From: Tretioscincus oriximinensis
Taxonomy: Eukaryota; Chordata; Lepidosauria; Squamata; Gymnophthalmidae
Assembly: GCA_022410635.1 (NCBI GenBank)
Contig: JAJVDF010000780.1
Coordinates: 150,978 to 214,977, forward strand
Direction of reading: 5' to 3'
DNA: 64,000 nt
Shown: piece by piece, positions 1 through 12,001 of the stretch
Numbering within the stretch: position 1 is the first letter of the stretch
How the letters are laid out: each line of letters starts with the position of its first letter
The notes under the pieces: generated by a model
Told to the model about the DNA's origin: nothing
The model's database searches: none
What the model saw: only the letters and a program-made list of their open reading frames with translations
Position numbers and translations under genes: made by a program

Positions 1-188
1 ACTCAACAAAATAAAATCAGAAAGATCATTTTCACACTTACTGATATCATGGGACAAGCCAGAGCAATCGTCTTCTAGGCCTCCCTATTCTGCAATTCAC
101 CGTCATCTAGAATCTCTCTGTCTCAGAGTGTTCTTGGAAGAGTTGGATTTAGGCTTGTCCAGCACAGATAGAGCAGGCTAGGAGATGA

Positions 189-434
189 AGGAGGAGGAGG
201 AGCTGAAGAAGAATCTGGCATTTATACTCCACTCTCAGTGTACAGAGTGGCTTACAAGATTAATTTCCACCTGAAGGCTTACATCTATTCTATCTTCCCA
301 CCAGATTAGCGGGGATACCCATGAATCTACTCAAAATGTAGATTGCAAATCTACTTTCTTTCAAATAGCTGAGTTGGCAAAAGCTAAGGCCAGTAGAGGG
401 CACTCACTGCTCTCCATGACCAATGTAGGGCTTN
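189..434 (-). mobile_element. SINE family 1 copy, tRNA-headed with L2-like tail
   Basis: Minus-strand copy of a SINE found at least eight times in the window. The purine-rich tail (GAGGAGGAGG) is at the left, followed by the tail motif seen in other copies (TTTATACTCC, GTGGCTTACAAG, TCTTCCCACCAG) and the central part around 'TCAAATAGCTGAGTTGGC'. The tRNA-like head is eroded or missing here. Best template for the family is the plus copy at 35793. The call rests on comparison between copies inside the window. Confidence 0.75.
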
Positions 435-435
435 A

Positions 436-1968
436 TCTCTCACATTAAAGATCAACTTTTAACACTTGAGCCATTCGTACCTCTATAGAAGGTAGCAACT
501 TTTTGGTTCTACTTGAGAATGCAGACCAAGGCTACATTATCCTGTGGTTTCCCGGCTTAAAAAAAAACATATTTGGGCACTCGCCCCATTTTACCTTGTC
601 ATCCCGTCTGCTGCAACTCTTCTCCTACCAATGCCTTCAAAGGATGAACCCCAAGCTTTCATAACTACAACCCCCATCATTCTCTGCGACCCTGCCCATT
701 ATTCCCAAGAGCCAATGAGCCAATTAACTGTTAGTCTCTCCAAAGTCTCATGAGATTAATATCCCCATGCAAGTCCTTCATTCAGATGTTATAAAATGCT
801 GCTTCTGAATCAGATGAAATGGGGTGGCTGTTTGATCTGTGGCAAAGAACTTTGCTGTGGGTGGAATGCTGGACATGCATGACCTCATGGGGTGGACAGA
901 AGGGGATGTCGCATCGAACTCATAGTATATGGTGAGTGGGGATGTACCCTAAGAGGCCTAAAAAGTATTTGTATCTTATACTGGACTAGTACACTTACCA
1001 CTATAAGAATTAGAACTAGTATATCAGCCACTATATTCCTGTTCATAGCAGAATTCAGGAGCAGCTGTAATAGGAGTGTCACATTTACTCCCATTTCTAT
1101 CACCTCCGTGGTACCTTGAAGCTTCATGTCCTGGATCCTAACTCTATGGTATATTGTAAGGATGAAGTTTGTGTGTATCAGTTTTTATAGCTAAACTATA
1201 ACTTGCTACATTCTTCAGGTGGGAATGGGAAGGAACCTTCATGTTCATGGGATGTTTGGAATAGAATCTAAAAGTTCTTACCTATAAAGACAGTGAACAG
1301 AATTGAGTGTAAAGNATGGGCGATGTTCATTTAAAAATAATCTGTGATTTACAAATATTCCATTAAAAAGAACAAATGCAATAAAAGTTACGGTTCTTTG
1401 CACCACTGACCTGCCCAACCCTTCTTGTACACTTGATTTTTGCTGTTCCTGTTCTTTACAACTTGCAAAATCTCATCCTACTTCTCATAAAGTTCCCTAC
1501 ACACACAAGCTACATAATGGAGTATTGTGATATTAATGAGCTGCAAATTCTCGTTAAATTACTAGTATTTTAAGCCAATATATTGTTCTGGTGGTGCTGC
1601 AAAGAAATTGAATAGAACAGGAAACTAATTAGTTAGTAGTTTTGCACCATTTTACACTCAGTTGTCCCAAGGTGATTAAAATAAATAAATATCAATAGTA
1701 GTAACATCANACCCCTTTTCCTTATGGTAATGGTTTCCCGGAAGGATGTAATAACATAAAGCCGCGGAAGAAAGTAGGCAGAANAGAAAAGCAAAAAGTG
1801 TAGGGACCTGGTGAACTTCATAGAAGGTGAGGTTCCTCCTGTGAGATTTTATTTCAATTAACCTAATTTGAAGCTCATTAGAATCTGTTAAATCTGTGGA
1901 TTTAAATAATAAGAGTTTATTAGAAGTGGAAGATGGGAAAACTAATTATTAAAAACTTTCTCCATGTA
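436..1968. other. Unassigned, no gene or repeat recognised
   Basis: AT-rich non-coding DNA. Short open frames exist (for example 544-753 plus and 892-1119 plus) but their translations show no domain, signal peptide or family resemblance I recognise. Confidence 0.5.
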
Positions 1969-2046
1969 TTCATTCATTCATTCACTAATTCATTCATTTA
2001 CATTTCTATACTGCCCTATACCTGAAGGTTTTAGGTCTCAAGAAAA
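1969..2046 (-). repeat. L2-type 3' tail remnant
   Basis: A run of ATTC-type repeats followed by 'TATACTGCCCTATACCTGAA' is the reverse complement of the L2 or L2-SINE 3' end (GGTATAGGGCGG...TATAAATAAATA). Only the tail remains. Confidence 0.55.
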
Positions 2047-2058
2047 AAACATATTAAA

Positions 2059-2549
2059 ACAAAGGCATCCTTAAACATATCTCCAACTTCCTTTGTGTAG
2101 ACTGCTTTTCAACAGCCCACAAGCATTCTTGCACTGTTAAAAATTCTGCAAAAGCAGGATTACTGTATTTTAACTCTCCTTTGCTATATAGGTCATGTGA
2201 CAAGTTTCGCCCAATCACAGTGAGAGCGTTCAGCAGAACACAGAAAGAATAGAAAATACAGCCCACACACTTTCTGTCTTAGATAAAGACCAGGAATACT
2301 TTTGCCAATGGAAGCATGAATGGCAATAGTTCTCCTGACCAAAATTTTCTTAAGGTAATTACAAAAACAAATGAAACCCACTTTATCTATGAAAGATATT
2401 AAGTATGATACATTATTTGGTATGAAATTTGAGTTTAAAATTGTCCTGAATTTCCTCCTGAAAAATAGTTCTTAAAATAATTGCTATAGAAATACCTTAT
2501 AAATTGCATCTGTAATGGTCAACCCGTTTGATCACGAGACATGTCTTAG

Positions 2550-2580
<31 letters not shown>

Positions 2581-3219
2581 CATTATATTTTGGAAATTAT
2601 TGATTAATCTCACCTATCAAAGTTAACCCCTGTGGATTGCAATCTATATTATATATGTAAAATACTACTTGTTCTGCTCTTTGTCTGCAACTAAGAGAAG
2701 TAAGGGAGAAAGTTAGCATGGGCGGTGCTATACTTTCCTCATAATCCATATAATCATTACTCAGCTGGTAGCCAATTTAACCACTTGCAAAAAAAAATAA
2801 TGAAATAGACAGCAGGGATTTAGTACCTTTCCAACCACTTGAAAAGTTCCCCGTTGGTTAAGATGACTTTCAGACAGTTTAATGTGGATGTTATTTTTAA
2901 AAATGTCAATGTGATATGAGGAAAGGATTGGAAACGAAGATAGGATTTCAAACAACTAATCATTTTGATTATACGTGGATAACAAATTTTGATGCTATTA
3001 TTTCTCTAAAATATTCTAGATAATAATGATGGTTTTCCTAAAAGAAGAATATTTGGGCAAACTAGAGCCTTTTTAGTAGCGGTCCCAAAGAACGAAATAT
3101 GATTTCTGTTTATGCCTCCCATATTTTTCAACGCATTATAAAACTTACTTCTTTCACTTTAGCGTATAATGGGTAAATAGGTGACTAGCCTGTTTTGTGC
3201 TTTCAGTCATTAATGAAGT
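2059..3219. other. Unassigned, with AT microsatellite
   Basis: No gene or clear transposon seen. An (AT)n run of about 20 bases passing into CA repeats lies at about 2550-2577. The remainder is AT-rich. Confidence 0.5.
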
Positions 3220-3367
3220 TGTGTGTTAGATGTGGGGTTTACCTTTTAAAGGTTTGTATTTGTTTTCTACTTACTAAGTTATCCCAGTGGGAGGGGAGAA
3301 GAGCAGGCCTGCCCAGGGGCGTGGCCTCCTGATTGCCTGGTTGGGAGGAGGTAAGGCTGGAGGAGAC

Positions 3368-3410
3368 AGCCAATAGGGTCTCAAGTAGCTGGCTGGTCAT
3401 AATATAAAAG
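3368..3410 (+). promoter_or_regulatory. CCAAT box and TATA box pair
   Basis: AGCCAATAGG at 3368-3377 lies about 30 bases before AATATAAAAG at 3401-3410. The predicted start of transcription is near 3430, exactly where the 91-bp tandem duplication begins. It is probably the promoter of the LTR-like segment. Confidence 0.45.
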
Positions 3411-3430
3411 GAGGGCTGACCAGGGCTACT

Positions 3431-3611
3431 GGCCTTTCTGTTAGGATGACTTGACATAAGCAAGTCCACAGAGGGTCCACTGTCAGTCAGCAGCCGAGGG
3501 ATGGGGCTGCAGTGTGTTTGTGGCCTTTCTGTTTGGGTGACTTGACATTATAAGCAAGTTTACAGGAGGTCCACTGCCAGCCTGCATCTGAGGGTGGGGC
3601 TGAAGTGTATG
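3431..3611 (+). repeat. Two-copy 91-bp tandem repeat
   Basis: Copy one starts GGCCTTTCTG at 3431, copy two starts GGCCTTTCTG at 3522. Both contain a GATGACTTGACAT or GGTGACTTGACAT block, a CAAGT..ACAG block and a GGGGCTG block. They differ at several positions, so the duplication is not recent. Confidence 0.8.
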
Positions 3612-3806
3612 GAAGCCTGTATAGACCATATTGAGACTAGGCCTAATCTAATGGTGCCTGTCACTTTAAATACTGACTGTATTCCAATTCACTGATGTTA
3701 TGAGTGTGTGCTCTGGTCTGTTGTAACAATAAACGTTTTTGTTTATTTGATCTTTAAAAAGTCTATCTTTTGTTTTATTCCTCACATTCCCATAAACAAC
3801 CATACA

Positions 3807-4392
3807 ACTGGTGANGGCTGAGATGAANCCCATTCATATAACAACAAAGGGCCTTGTTATAGGCAAATGGTGCTGGGAGTCTAAGCAGTCNTGGGTGCTG
3901 GCTTAGATCCCAGGTATTGCAGTGTGGCACCCCTAGCCTGGAAGGTTTGAGTACCTGGGGCCTCAGGTAGGGGTTGCCACAATAGAGTTGTACAAAATTT
4001 GCTTCACTTTTGAAAATTCGTTTGCACAGTTCAAATTTACATATATTTGCATTGAACATTTGACTGAACTGAACCAATTTCCTGCTTGCATACACATACT
4101 TCAAATCTGGAGCTTGATCCTTGTCTGATCTTTTGTCCACATAAAAGGCCTATACTTTCTGATATACTTCACCTGCTCAAAATAAAGTGTAATCCAGATC
4201 AGGGATTCTATAATGGTAAGCTAGTTTGCATTAAATCTGGAATACTGGTAAAACTAGCCCACAGAATGCTCAGAGCTCAGCCTCAACGTTTGTGTGAGTT
4301 TCAAAGATAAGGNCAAGCTTAGGACAGGGCCCAAGTCAGTGTGGAAGTGCAGATAATGGTGATCTGGTCTATGGCTTTCCATGGTCTGAACC
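3807..4392. other. Unassigned, possible leader of the LTR element
   Basis: The first 180 bases after the LTR-like segment have no stop-free frame of note. They might be an untranslated leader, but nothing proves it. The rest is unassigned. Confidence 0.3.
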
Positions 4393-4560
4393 CTTGAGCC
4401 AGTCACAGTTCTTTGAACTCTCTCAGCCCCACCTACTCCACAGGGTGTCTGTTGTGGAGAAAGCAACAAAAGNTATGTACGCCACCCTATGGTAGGCTCC
4501 CCTGAGACCTTTGGGTATAGGGTGGGATATAAATACAAATAAATAAATAAATAAAATAAA
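4393..4560 (+). mobile_element. SINE family 2 copy, head missing
   Basis: Matches the middle and tail of the full copy at 29143: 'GCCAGTCACAGTTCTTTGAA', 'GGGTGTCTGTTGTGGAGAAA', then GGGTATAGGGTGGGATATAA and an (AAAT)n tail. The tRNA-like head is absent. Confidence 0.8.
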
Positions 4561-4597
4561 GTGTAGTTAGCCCAAACCCAATAGTTTGGATTCCAGG

Positions 4598-4789
4598 ACT
4601 CTTGATGTGCAAAGTACCACAGCCTCAATCTAACCCACAATCTGGTAACATTTCTTTACTACAATGCACTCTATACGGGGTTACCTTTGAAAAAGGTCCA
4701 AAAGCTGGAACTGGTACAGAATGCAACAGCCCAACTGATGATGAGAATCCTAGGCCAGACGCACATTACACCGGTGCTTCCCACCTTTA
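4598..4789 (+). mobile_element. L2 LINE ORF2 fragment
   Basis: Translates to the conserved C-terminal L2 block 'KVQKLELVQNATAQL' and a broken 'HITPVL'. This block lies after the reverse-transcriptase domain in vertebrate L2 elements. The copy stops abruptly at CGGTGCTTCCC, where a tail fragment is inserted, and resumes at about 4906. Confidence 0.75.
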
Positions 4790-4905
4790 GATACTGTTTT
4801 ATACTATTTAATTTGTCAATTTTGTATTGTTCTATAGATGGCTCCCCTGAGACCTTCGGGTATAGGGAAAAGTATAAGAATAAATACATAAATACATAAA
4901 TATCA
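4790..4905 (+). mobile_element. Nested L2-type 3' end inside an L2
   Basis: 'GAGACCTTCGGGTATAGGGA' followed by an (AAATACAT)n tail is an L2 or SINE 3' end. It sits between two parts of another L2 whose coding sequence continues on the far side (HWVP..CYQ block), so it appears to be a later short insertion. Confidence 0.55.
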
Positions 4906-5300
4906 GCACTGGGTGCCTATTTGCTACCAAACCCAGTAGACCTGCCCATGCACTAAGAAGGTGACAGACTTCTGGTAGTTCCTCTCCTTGCAGAGATGTA
5001 CAGGGTAGGTGCATGTAGGAGGACCTTCTCTGTGGAGGCCCCACACTCTGGAACAGCCTCCCTCTAGAGGCTTCCCATGTGCATACATTGCATAGCTTAC
5101 AGCACCTAGTAAAAACTCACCTCTCACCCAGGTTTAGCTCCCTCTTAGCTCCTTTTGTGTCCTTTCCTTCCAGGGAAGGTGGGTGGGTTGGAAGGAGTTA
5201 TAATTATCATCATCATCATCATCATCATTACATCTGTGTTATCCATCTTGGGACCAGTGGTAAAGGGCAGGATAAAAATTATTTTAAATAAATTATTTTT
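4906..5300 (+). mobile_element. L2 LINE 3' portion with tail
   Basis: Begins with CACTGGGTGCCTATTTGCTA, matching the L2 'HWLPICYQ' block, continues through 'GGAGGACCTTCTCTGTGGAG' and 'CTCTGGAACAGCCTCCCT', and ends with an AT-rich tail. An ATC microsatellite lies at about 5205-5229. It is the continuation of the 4598 fragment. Confidence 0.65.
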
Positions 5301-5308
5301 AACACAGA

Positions 5309-5575
5309 ACACTTAAGAACATAAGAAGAGCCATACTGGATCAGGCCACAGCCCATCAAGTCCAGCATTCTGTGTCACCCAGAGGCCCACCAGATGCACC
5401 TGGGCAGTCCGAACAGAGGAAAGCAAAATATGCACCTGTTCATGACTCCCGGCAAATGGCATTTCAGGAGCACTACCTGTTTCTCCATCCTGGAGGCAGC
5501 ATCCAGACATCCATCTTAGTACCNATTTATACCCTTGGTGTCCATTCTTGGTTATCACAGGTGGTCATTAAACTA
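5309..5575 (-). mobile_element. CR1 type A, 3' end only
   Basis: Begins at the left with AGAACATAAGAAGAGCCATA and continues with 'CACAGCCCATCAAGTCCAGC' and 'GCACCTGGGCAGTCCGAACA'. This is the reverse complement of the CR1 3' end seen in full at 6415-7445. It is a 5'-truncated copy. Confidence 0.85.
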
Positions 5576-6414
5576 GATTGTATTTCAAATAGAATGTTTT
5601 AAAACATCTTAGGTTTTCCTGAAATCCATTTTTTGCACAGTTGCTTTGTTGCATACATAAAGGCAGCAACTTNAGAACATCAAAAATCTAAGAAATGTTA
5701 TTTTTTTAAAAGATGATGCATCTTTCTAANTGGATTACAGAATTTTTACTCTTACTTCGACCTTCATGTGGCTTTTNGCTTTCTCGGCTACCTTCTCTGA
5801 AAGGAGGGTACAGTTAGAGGTCCCTAAAGCCTCCATTGATTATGAAAATCTGTATTGTGCCAAAGAATATAGAAAGTCCATCCACTGGGAAATTAATATT
5901 TCATCTTAAGACCANTGCATGGTGTATTGAACCAGCAGTAAATCAGATGTGTATTTTAAATAAGAAAACTGACAAATCACAAAGCTAAGTCTGGCAAATC
6001 TAGATACTTAAAAATAAATCTTGGTGAAATGTCAATCATGACATCGCAGCCATGAAAAACTGGCTGAAATCTTCTCAGGCTAGATGCAGAAGACTAATGA
6101 AGTAGTGCTTTCTTCTCCCTTGATGGACNAGTAGGTGCCATTGAAAAAACATGTGATTTGATCCATAATTTCTTTCAGCAAGTCCATTTGCTGTATTCAT
6201 TGGGCACCTTTCTCCTGGAAAATTGAGTTATGTTTCAAGAATACGCTAATTATGTTATATGTTCTTCANGCACTTTCAGAAATTACAGCAGAACCAGAAC
6301 ATAAGGACATAATTTGAGAACAAAANGGAAATAAGCCAAGGTCTACCAAAGATGAATGTCTTTCTACTGTGGTTAGATTGAATATCCTAAAAAAATAGCA
6401 CAACATCAGTTACT
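5576..6414. other. Unassigned
   Basis: AT-rich sequence with several N bases. No gene or recognisable element. Confidence 0.5.
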
Positions 6415-7445
6415 GGGTCTGATGATAATCTCATAAACGATCTGGATGCTGAGGTAAATAGTGAAGCAGCCAAGTTNACTGACGACACTAAACTNTTCAG
6501 GGTAGTGAAAACTGTGATTGCAAGGAGCTCCAGAGTGATCCATTGAAATTGGGTGAGTGGGCAACAAAGTGGCAAATGCTCTTCAACTTAAGCAAGTGCA
6601 AAGTCATGTACCTTGGGGCAAAGATCCCCAATTACTCCTGTCAACTGATGGGAACAAAGCTTTCNGTGNCAGAGCAGGAAAAGGTTCTNGGGGTGTTGGT
6701 GGACAGTTCAACGAAGGTGTCAACCCAGTGTGCAGTAGCAGCAAAAAAAGGAAATTCAGTGTTGGAATAGAAAACGTCAGCAAGTGTTTTGCCTCTTTTT
6801 AAATCTGTGGTGAACCACGTTTGGAATATTGTGTACAATTCTGGTCACTACATCTCAAGAAAGATATTGTGGAACTAAAGAAGGTGCAGCAAAGGGCAAC
6901 AAGAATGATCAAGGGACTGGAGCACCTCCCTTATGAAGTCAGGCTGCAATATCTGGGCCTCTTCANCCTTGAAAGANGGTNTTTGAGAGGTNATCTGATT
7001 GTATAAAATCATGCATGGGATGAATAAGGTGAATCGAGAAAAATGTTTCTCCTATCACACAGCACTAAGCCCAGGGGACATTCCTTGAAACTGGTGGGCA
7101 GAAGAGTGAGANCAGACAAAGGAAAATATTTTTTCACACAGAGGGTCATCAACCTGTGGAATTAACTTCCGGAAGAGGTGATGGTAGCTAGAAGCCTGGA
7201 TTGGACAAGTTTATGGACACTAAGAGTATGAATAGCTATTAGGATGGATGCCTGGATGCTGCCACCAGGATGGAGCAACAGGCAGTACTTGTGAAATATC
7301 ATTTGCAAGGAGTCAAGAACAGATGAAGATTTTGCATTTTTCTTTCAGACTGCCCAGGTGCCATTGGCGGGTCTCTGTGTGAGACAGAATGCTGGGCTAG
7401 ATGGGCTCCCCCATGATTCAGCAAGGCTCCTCTTAAGTTCTTATA
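6415..7445 (+). pseudogene. CR1 type A LINE, 3' half of reverse transcriptase ORF with 3' end
   Basis: Translation in broken frames gives the CR1 reverse-transcriptase C-terminal half: 'NDLDAEVNSEAAKF' then a TDDTKLF block that stands where the catalytic ADD box is expected, 'NLSKCKVMYLG', '[16 protein letters not shown]', '[13 protein letters not shown]' and a YLGLF block. The 3' untranslated part runs through 'GAGACAGAATGCTGGGCTAG' to AAGTTCTTATA. Frameshifts and N bases break the frame, so it is not functional. It serves as the template for type A copies in this window. Confidence 0.9.
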
Positions 7446-8188
7446 TTGACTCTCTCTGGTATAAGAGATTATGGGTTTTTAAAAGAGAGAACTTAATAAT
7501 AGAAGAGTCCTGCTGGATCAAGCTATAGATGCAGCATTCTGGGCCCCTCCACATGATAAGTGAAACCTACAATCCAAATGCAACTGCAGATTTCATTTGT
7601 TTATACCTACCTGCAAAATCCACATGAAGCTGGCGAGAGGCTGAAGAGAGGAAATAGGGATGATGGAACCATCCCTGGATGGCATTTTTTTACAGTATCT
7701 GAATTCCCATAATGGCTTCCCAGGCTTTACAATGGAAGACGAGGCATTTGGAGCTAATTCCTGCAAAGATCAACAACCATAAATTCTCCATGGGCATCAA
7801 AATTTTTCCAAGTGGATAACAACAACTCCATTATCCCATCATGCGGAGTCATCATGATAATTTTAGGATCGTCATAAAAAAAACTCATATTCCTGCAGGC
7901 AGAGTCTTACAAAACAACCCAACCATTGCTTTTGGACATCTCAAGCTGAAGATGAGAACAAAACCTTCACCTTTTTCAACTCCTTGTAACTGGTATTTAG
8001 AGGCCTTCTGCCAGTCTCTCCCATCTGAAGGCGGACTATTTACAGCCATTCTAGCAGCCACAGATGCTCCATGGACTGAGTGCTGGATGTATTTGGGGCA
8101 GCAATCTTGTTCCCAGAGCCTCAAAAACTCAGGTGTTTGGGGGGTCATCGCAGGTGGGCAGGACTGAAAATGACTTCACGGTGGTTAC
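7446..8188. other. Unassigned
   Basis: Two overlapping open frames on opposite strands (7841-8167 plus, 7885-8148 minus) are present, but neither has a recognisable domain. No transposon signature seen. Confidence 0.45.
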
Positions 8189-8287
8189 CATTTCCAGAAG
8201 CAGAGACTGGATGTAACATCATTTGTGATGTCATTTCTGCCCTCCGGGGTGCCTTTTCCAGAAGCAGGGGGCAGAAGTGACATCATC
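8189..8287. repeat. Short imperfect direct repeat pair
   Basis: TTTCCAGAAGCAGAGACTGG at about 8191 and TTTTCCAGAAGCAGGGGGCA at about 8252 are each followed by a GTAACATCAT or GTGACATCAT block. The spacing is about 62 bases. It may be part of an unrecognised interspersed repeat. Confidence 0.5.
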
Positions 8288-8871
8288 AAACAGGAAATGG
8301 GTGGGGCAAATTTTCTCGTCCATTGCAGCGTGAGGGTTAATATACCACATGAGGGTAAATTTTCTAATAAAGCAATTCACATACGACTCACAGGCTAATC
8401 CTTATTTAAACCTATCAAGACTGGCTGCTGTCACCATGGCTGGAGGGCTGAGCAAGATTAACTATGTCCTCCACACACTGTTTGTGGGCTTTCACATGCA
8501 ATTGACTTGAAGGAACAAGTTGCTGAACTAGAAGCCCTGTGTTCAATCCACCAGGTGTTTTATTAAGTTCTTATGTTCAGATGCTTCCAGAAAACCCATA
8601 GGGAATCCTTAGACTGCAGTTGTTGCTTTTCTGCAACTGTTATTCATTGGAATACTGCCACTGAATATTGAGGTGAATTAATCTCCTGTTCAATGGGATG
8701 CAGATCTATCAATCTTTTCTCCACCAAAAGCATTCTCATCAACTCAGCAGACCTTAACAAACTATCAAATGTCTGTGGAGGATTTTTTTTCCATTTTGCT
8801 CTAAAATTATACTTTATTTTTATTTCAGTGTGCTGTAAAGTATACCAACCATTGGTAAAAGCCAAGATGAA

Positions 8872-9235
8872 AATCTATATTAATAAACGGAGTCCTGGTG
8901 ATCGACCTTCTAAGCCAGATGATTGGACACAATAGACCTGGAATGAACATGATTGGCCAATTGCCGCTAAGCCTGTGCTTATTGGGGTGGCCACAGGCTG
9001 CCACCCGCTCTGACCTGACCTTTGCTGCTCTGACTCTCTACAACCCTGAACCAGTTGAGGCCACCAATGAGCCCACCACACCTGGTCATGGGGTTCAATG
9101 CCAGCCAGCCACTCTACCCATTGAATTAACATTTGTAGTCTTAATGACTTGTAGAATATAAATAAGCATGTTTCTAGCATGCATTTTCGATTCTTCTTTA
9201 ACACTCATGCTATTAACTAGGGCTGAAGCGAATTA
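8872..9235 (+). mobile_element. Possible Helitron-like fragment
   Basis: The segment opens TCTATATTAATAAACGGAG directly after an A run. TC plus an AT-rich start is typical of Helitron 5' ends. It shares an ATCG(A/G)CCTTCTAAG block about 25 bases inside with the reverse complement of 41640 downwards. No RepHel ORF and no convincing 3' hairpin plus CTRR end were found, so the call is weak. Confidence 0.3.
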
Positions 9236-10904
9236 AAGTCCAACAAACTTGTGGTGGATTTCAAGTTATTTGGGCTGTTTTTTGCTTCCCCCATCACTGT
9301 GGAACAATTTCCAGAATAAGGGACAAGAGACTGCCTGCTAATGTGGAGGCCCCATTGCATTAGGAGGACAACAATACCGGTAGACTGTTTTCAAAAGATG
9401 TACCAGTATGTATCAGTATCTGAATTCTGTACATACAGAGGAACTCATTTCATTGGCAGACAAAATTACACTACTGAAATGGATTCTCTGAGGGCTGTGA
9501 GCTTAGTAACTTTCACTCCCACACATTTGATTACATGGAGATTTGCTCCAAAGATGACATGATCTGTTATTTTGTCAGGGGATGTCCCAGAACAGGTGGG
9601 TGTGAACAAAGTCTATGTTTAAAATGCTCCAAGGTTTGAGGTTGCTAGGGAAGGAGTGATTAATTAAAAATGCTGTACTTTCCTGCCTCAATACAGTGGG
9701 GGAAGCAGCTTTTTTATGCCCTGCCTTGCTGAAGAGAGGTTTGTAGATCTCAGAAGACATTGCAGCACTGCTTATATGAAACCGTCGTGAGACGAAGATG
9801 TCACCTTGGAAGAAAAAGTGGAATTCTGGACCTTCCTAATGCTAGCACTGTTGGAAGCAAACAATTAGTTGAGGCAAATCTCCTATAATCAGACCAAAGT
9901 AGCAGGAAGAAAATCTTGTCTGGAAGCAGCAGTTGGCCAGTCTGTTTGCTTTCCTGCTGCTTAGCTGCCAATTAGCAGGTGATAGCACTATCCAAGGCTC
10001 TGTTCACCTTTCTGATTTTTTCAACAAATAGTTGGACTTTAAATTTCCATAATTAGAAGAATTCCTTTGGATTCCTTCCAAGCAGAGACCTAGCCTATGT
10101 AAGTTAGGTTCCATTGCCTATGTAAGTTATGTAAGCTTCGTTATTTATTTGCCCTTTAAGACCTTTGGACTTTTCACAAGTGGTGCTATGAAAACAAATC
10201 GACATCTTCTAATATACAATTATGTTGGGATACAGATCACAGGGCTATGACCACACTGGTATTGTAAATACTAATTCCAATGGCCTCAATGCCACAGGGA
10301 GAACACCTTGAGGCACCTTTCAAAAGTTTATTTGTATAATTATCATTTTAAATCACTAAAGCAGTTTGGTCAAATGCATTCCTTCTGCTTCAGTTGCCCA
10401 ACTATTTTTGTTATACAAAAGAATCTCATGGGGCAAAGGGGGGCTAAAAAGGCCTGCAATCTTAGATTTACCAGCCACCGCTGTTTCTCCGATTTCCTAT
10501 CGGAATTCTCTAAAATCCAATAACTAGACTTTGTGGGGCCAGGGCAGAGGGTTTGGAGTTTGAGGATTCTTAGAAAACTGTGCGCCTAACAGCGGNGCAA
10601 AGATTCACACTACAACTAAAAGATAATTCTACTTAGATTTTATATACATTTAAAAAATAGTAGCCAATAGAAAAAAATAATTGCACTCCTGTGAAAAAAG
10701 AAGAATTTTGAACTCCAGGGAGTGATCTGCATATTCCTAGTGTATGCTGGGTAGAAGTTAAAAACTCACTGCAAGGCAAAAAAATATACTGGGTTTGGTA
10801 CAGGAGAGAACCAGACAGTTTCACCAGCCCTCCAAATTTTTACACCTATAAAGTGTAAAATCTCTAAAGTGAAAAGCTGATAAGAAAAGCTCATCGTCTT
10901 TCTT
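9236..10904. other. Unassigned
   Basis: No gene or transposon recognised. A short duplicated CCTATGTAAGTTA motif occurs near 10093 and 10117. Confidence 0.45.
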
Positions 10905-12001
10905 TAAGCAACATGGAATTGAAGNGCAATCCCATGGTCTTCTGCATTAAATGTAATATGTTTACGATACTGCCAGAAGAGAAGACAAACTTCACCTGCC
11001 ACAAATGCAAGCTTGTGTTGCTGCTAGAAGAAAAGGTGCGAAGTCTCGAGGAGTGTCCACTCTGAAACTCACTAGGGATGCAGAGAACTTCCTCAACCAA
11101 AGAGAAGAGCCCCTTCAGATTGATGAAGGGGATTGAAGGAAAACTTATCAAATTTGCTAATGACACAAAGTTTGGTGGTGTTGCTAATACTAAACAAGAT
11201 AGAGAAAGGATTCTAAAAGATCTAGACAAGCTGGAACAGTGGGCTGAAATTTAACAGAATAGTATTTAATAGAGAGAAATGCAAAATCTGGGCAAAAATA
11301 ATTGAAAACAGCATATACGGAAAGGGAGGAATATGTCTGAGCAGCAGCACAGGTGAAAAGGACTTAGGTGTATTGGTAGATCACAGATTAAACATGAGTC
11401 AACAATGTGAAGCAGCTGCAAAAAAGGCATTAAGAGGAGCATAGAATCTCAATCACATGAAGTAATTATTCCTCTCTACAGTACTTTGGTGAGACCACAC
11501 ATGCAATACTGTGTTCAGTTCTGTGGGGCCCAATTTAAAAAAGACATTAATAAACTAGAGCAAGTACAAAAGAGAGTTACAAGGATGGTGAGTGGTCTGG
11601 AAATCATGTCCTATGAGGAACAGTTATAGGATCTAAGGATGTTTAGTCTGCAAAAGAGAATACTGAGAGGAGACTTGATAGCTGTCTACAAATATCTGAA
11701 GGGCTTTTCACAGAGCAGAGGGATCAGCACTGTTCTCATTAGCACATGGAAGGACTAGAAACAATGGGATGAAACTGCAAGGGAGGAGATTTAGATTAAA
11801 TATCAGAAAAAACTTTCTAACAGTCAGAGTGATAAACCAGTGGAACAGTTTGCCACAGGAAGTGGTGAGTTCATCTTTGCTGGAAGTCTTTAAACAGGGA
11901 CTGGACAGTCATCTGTCTGCGATGGTTTAATGAATCCTGCATTGAGCAGGGGGTTGGACCCAATGACCCTGGAGGTCCCTTCCAATTCTATGATTCTATT
12001 G
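10905..12001 (+). pseudogene. CR1 type B LINE with large internal deletion
   Basis: The left part (from an ATG at 10913) translates to a CR1 ORF1 N-terminus: a CxxC...CxxC zinc-finger-like block 'CIKCNMFTILPEEK' and 'CHKCKLVLLLEEKVRSLEE', which looks like the start of a coiled coil. Near 11120 this jumps straight into the ORF2 reverse-transcriptase end ('IKFANDTKFGGVANTKQDRE', 'DKLEQWAE', then 'VQFCGAQFKKDI' in another frame). The 3' end is complete, with a GACCCTGGAGGTCCCTTCCA block and the terminal ATTCTATGATTCTATT. Everything between ORF1 start and RT end is missing. Confidence 0.85.

Larger units (their letters stand above)
3220..3806 (+). mobile_element. Candidate LTR of an endogenous retroelement
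   Basis: The segment opens with TGTGTTAG and closes with CCATACA, so it has TG...CA ends. It carries a CCAAT box (about 3370), a TATA-like AATATAAAAG (3401-3410), a 91-bp tandem duplication downstream and a polyadenylation signal AATAAA (3728-3733) followed by a T-rich stretch. The next bases, ACTGGTGA, could be the start of a primer-binding region, though I cannot assign a tRNA. No gag or pol remnant is seen downstream, and no matching duplication flanks it. It could instead be a small polymerase II unit of another kind. Confidence 0.42.

Noticed and set aside
5079..5291. Frame with a poly-histidine run
   Set aside because: Produced by an ATC microsatellite in an L2 tail.
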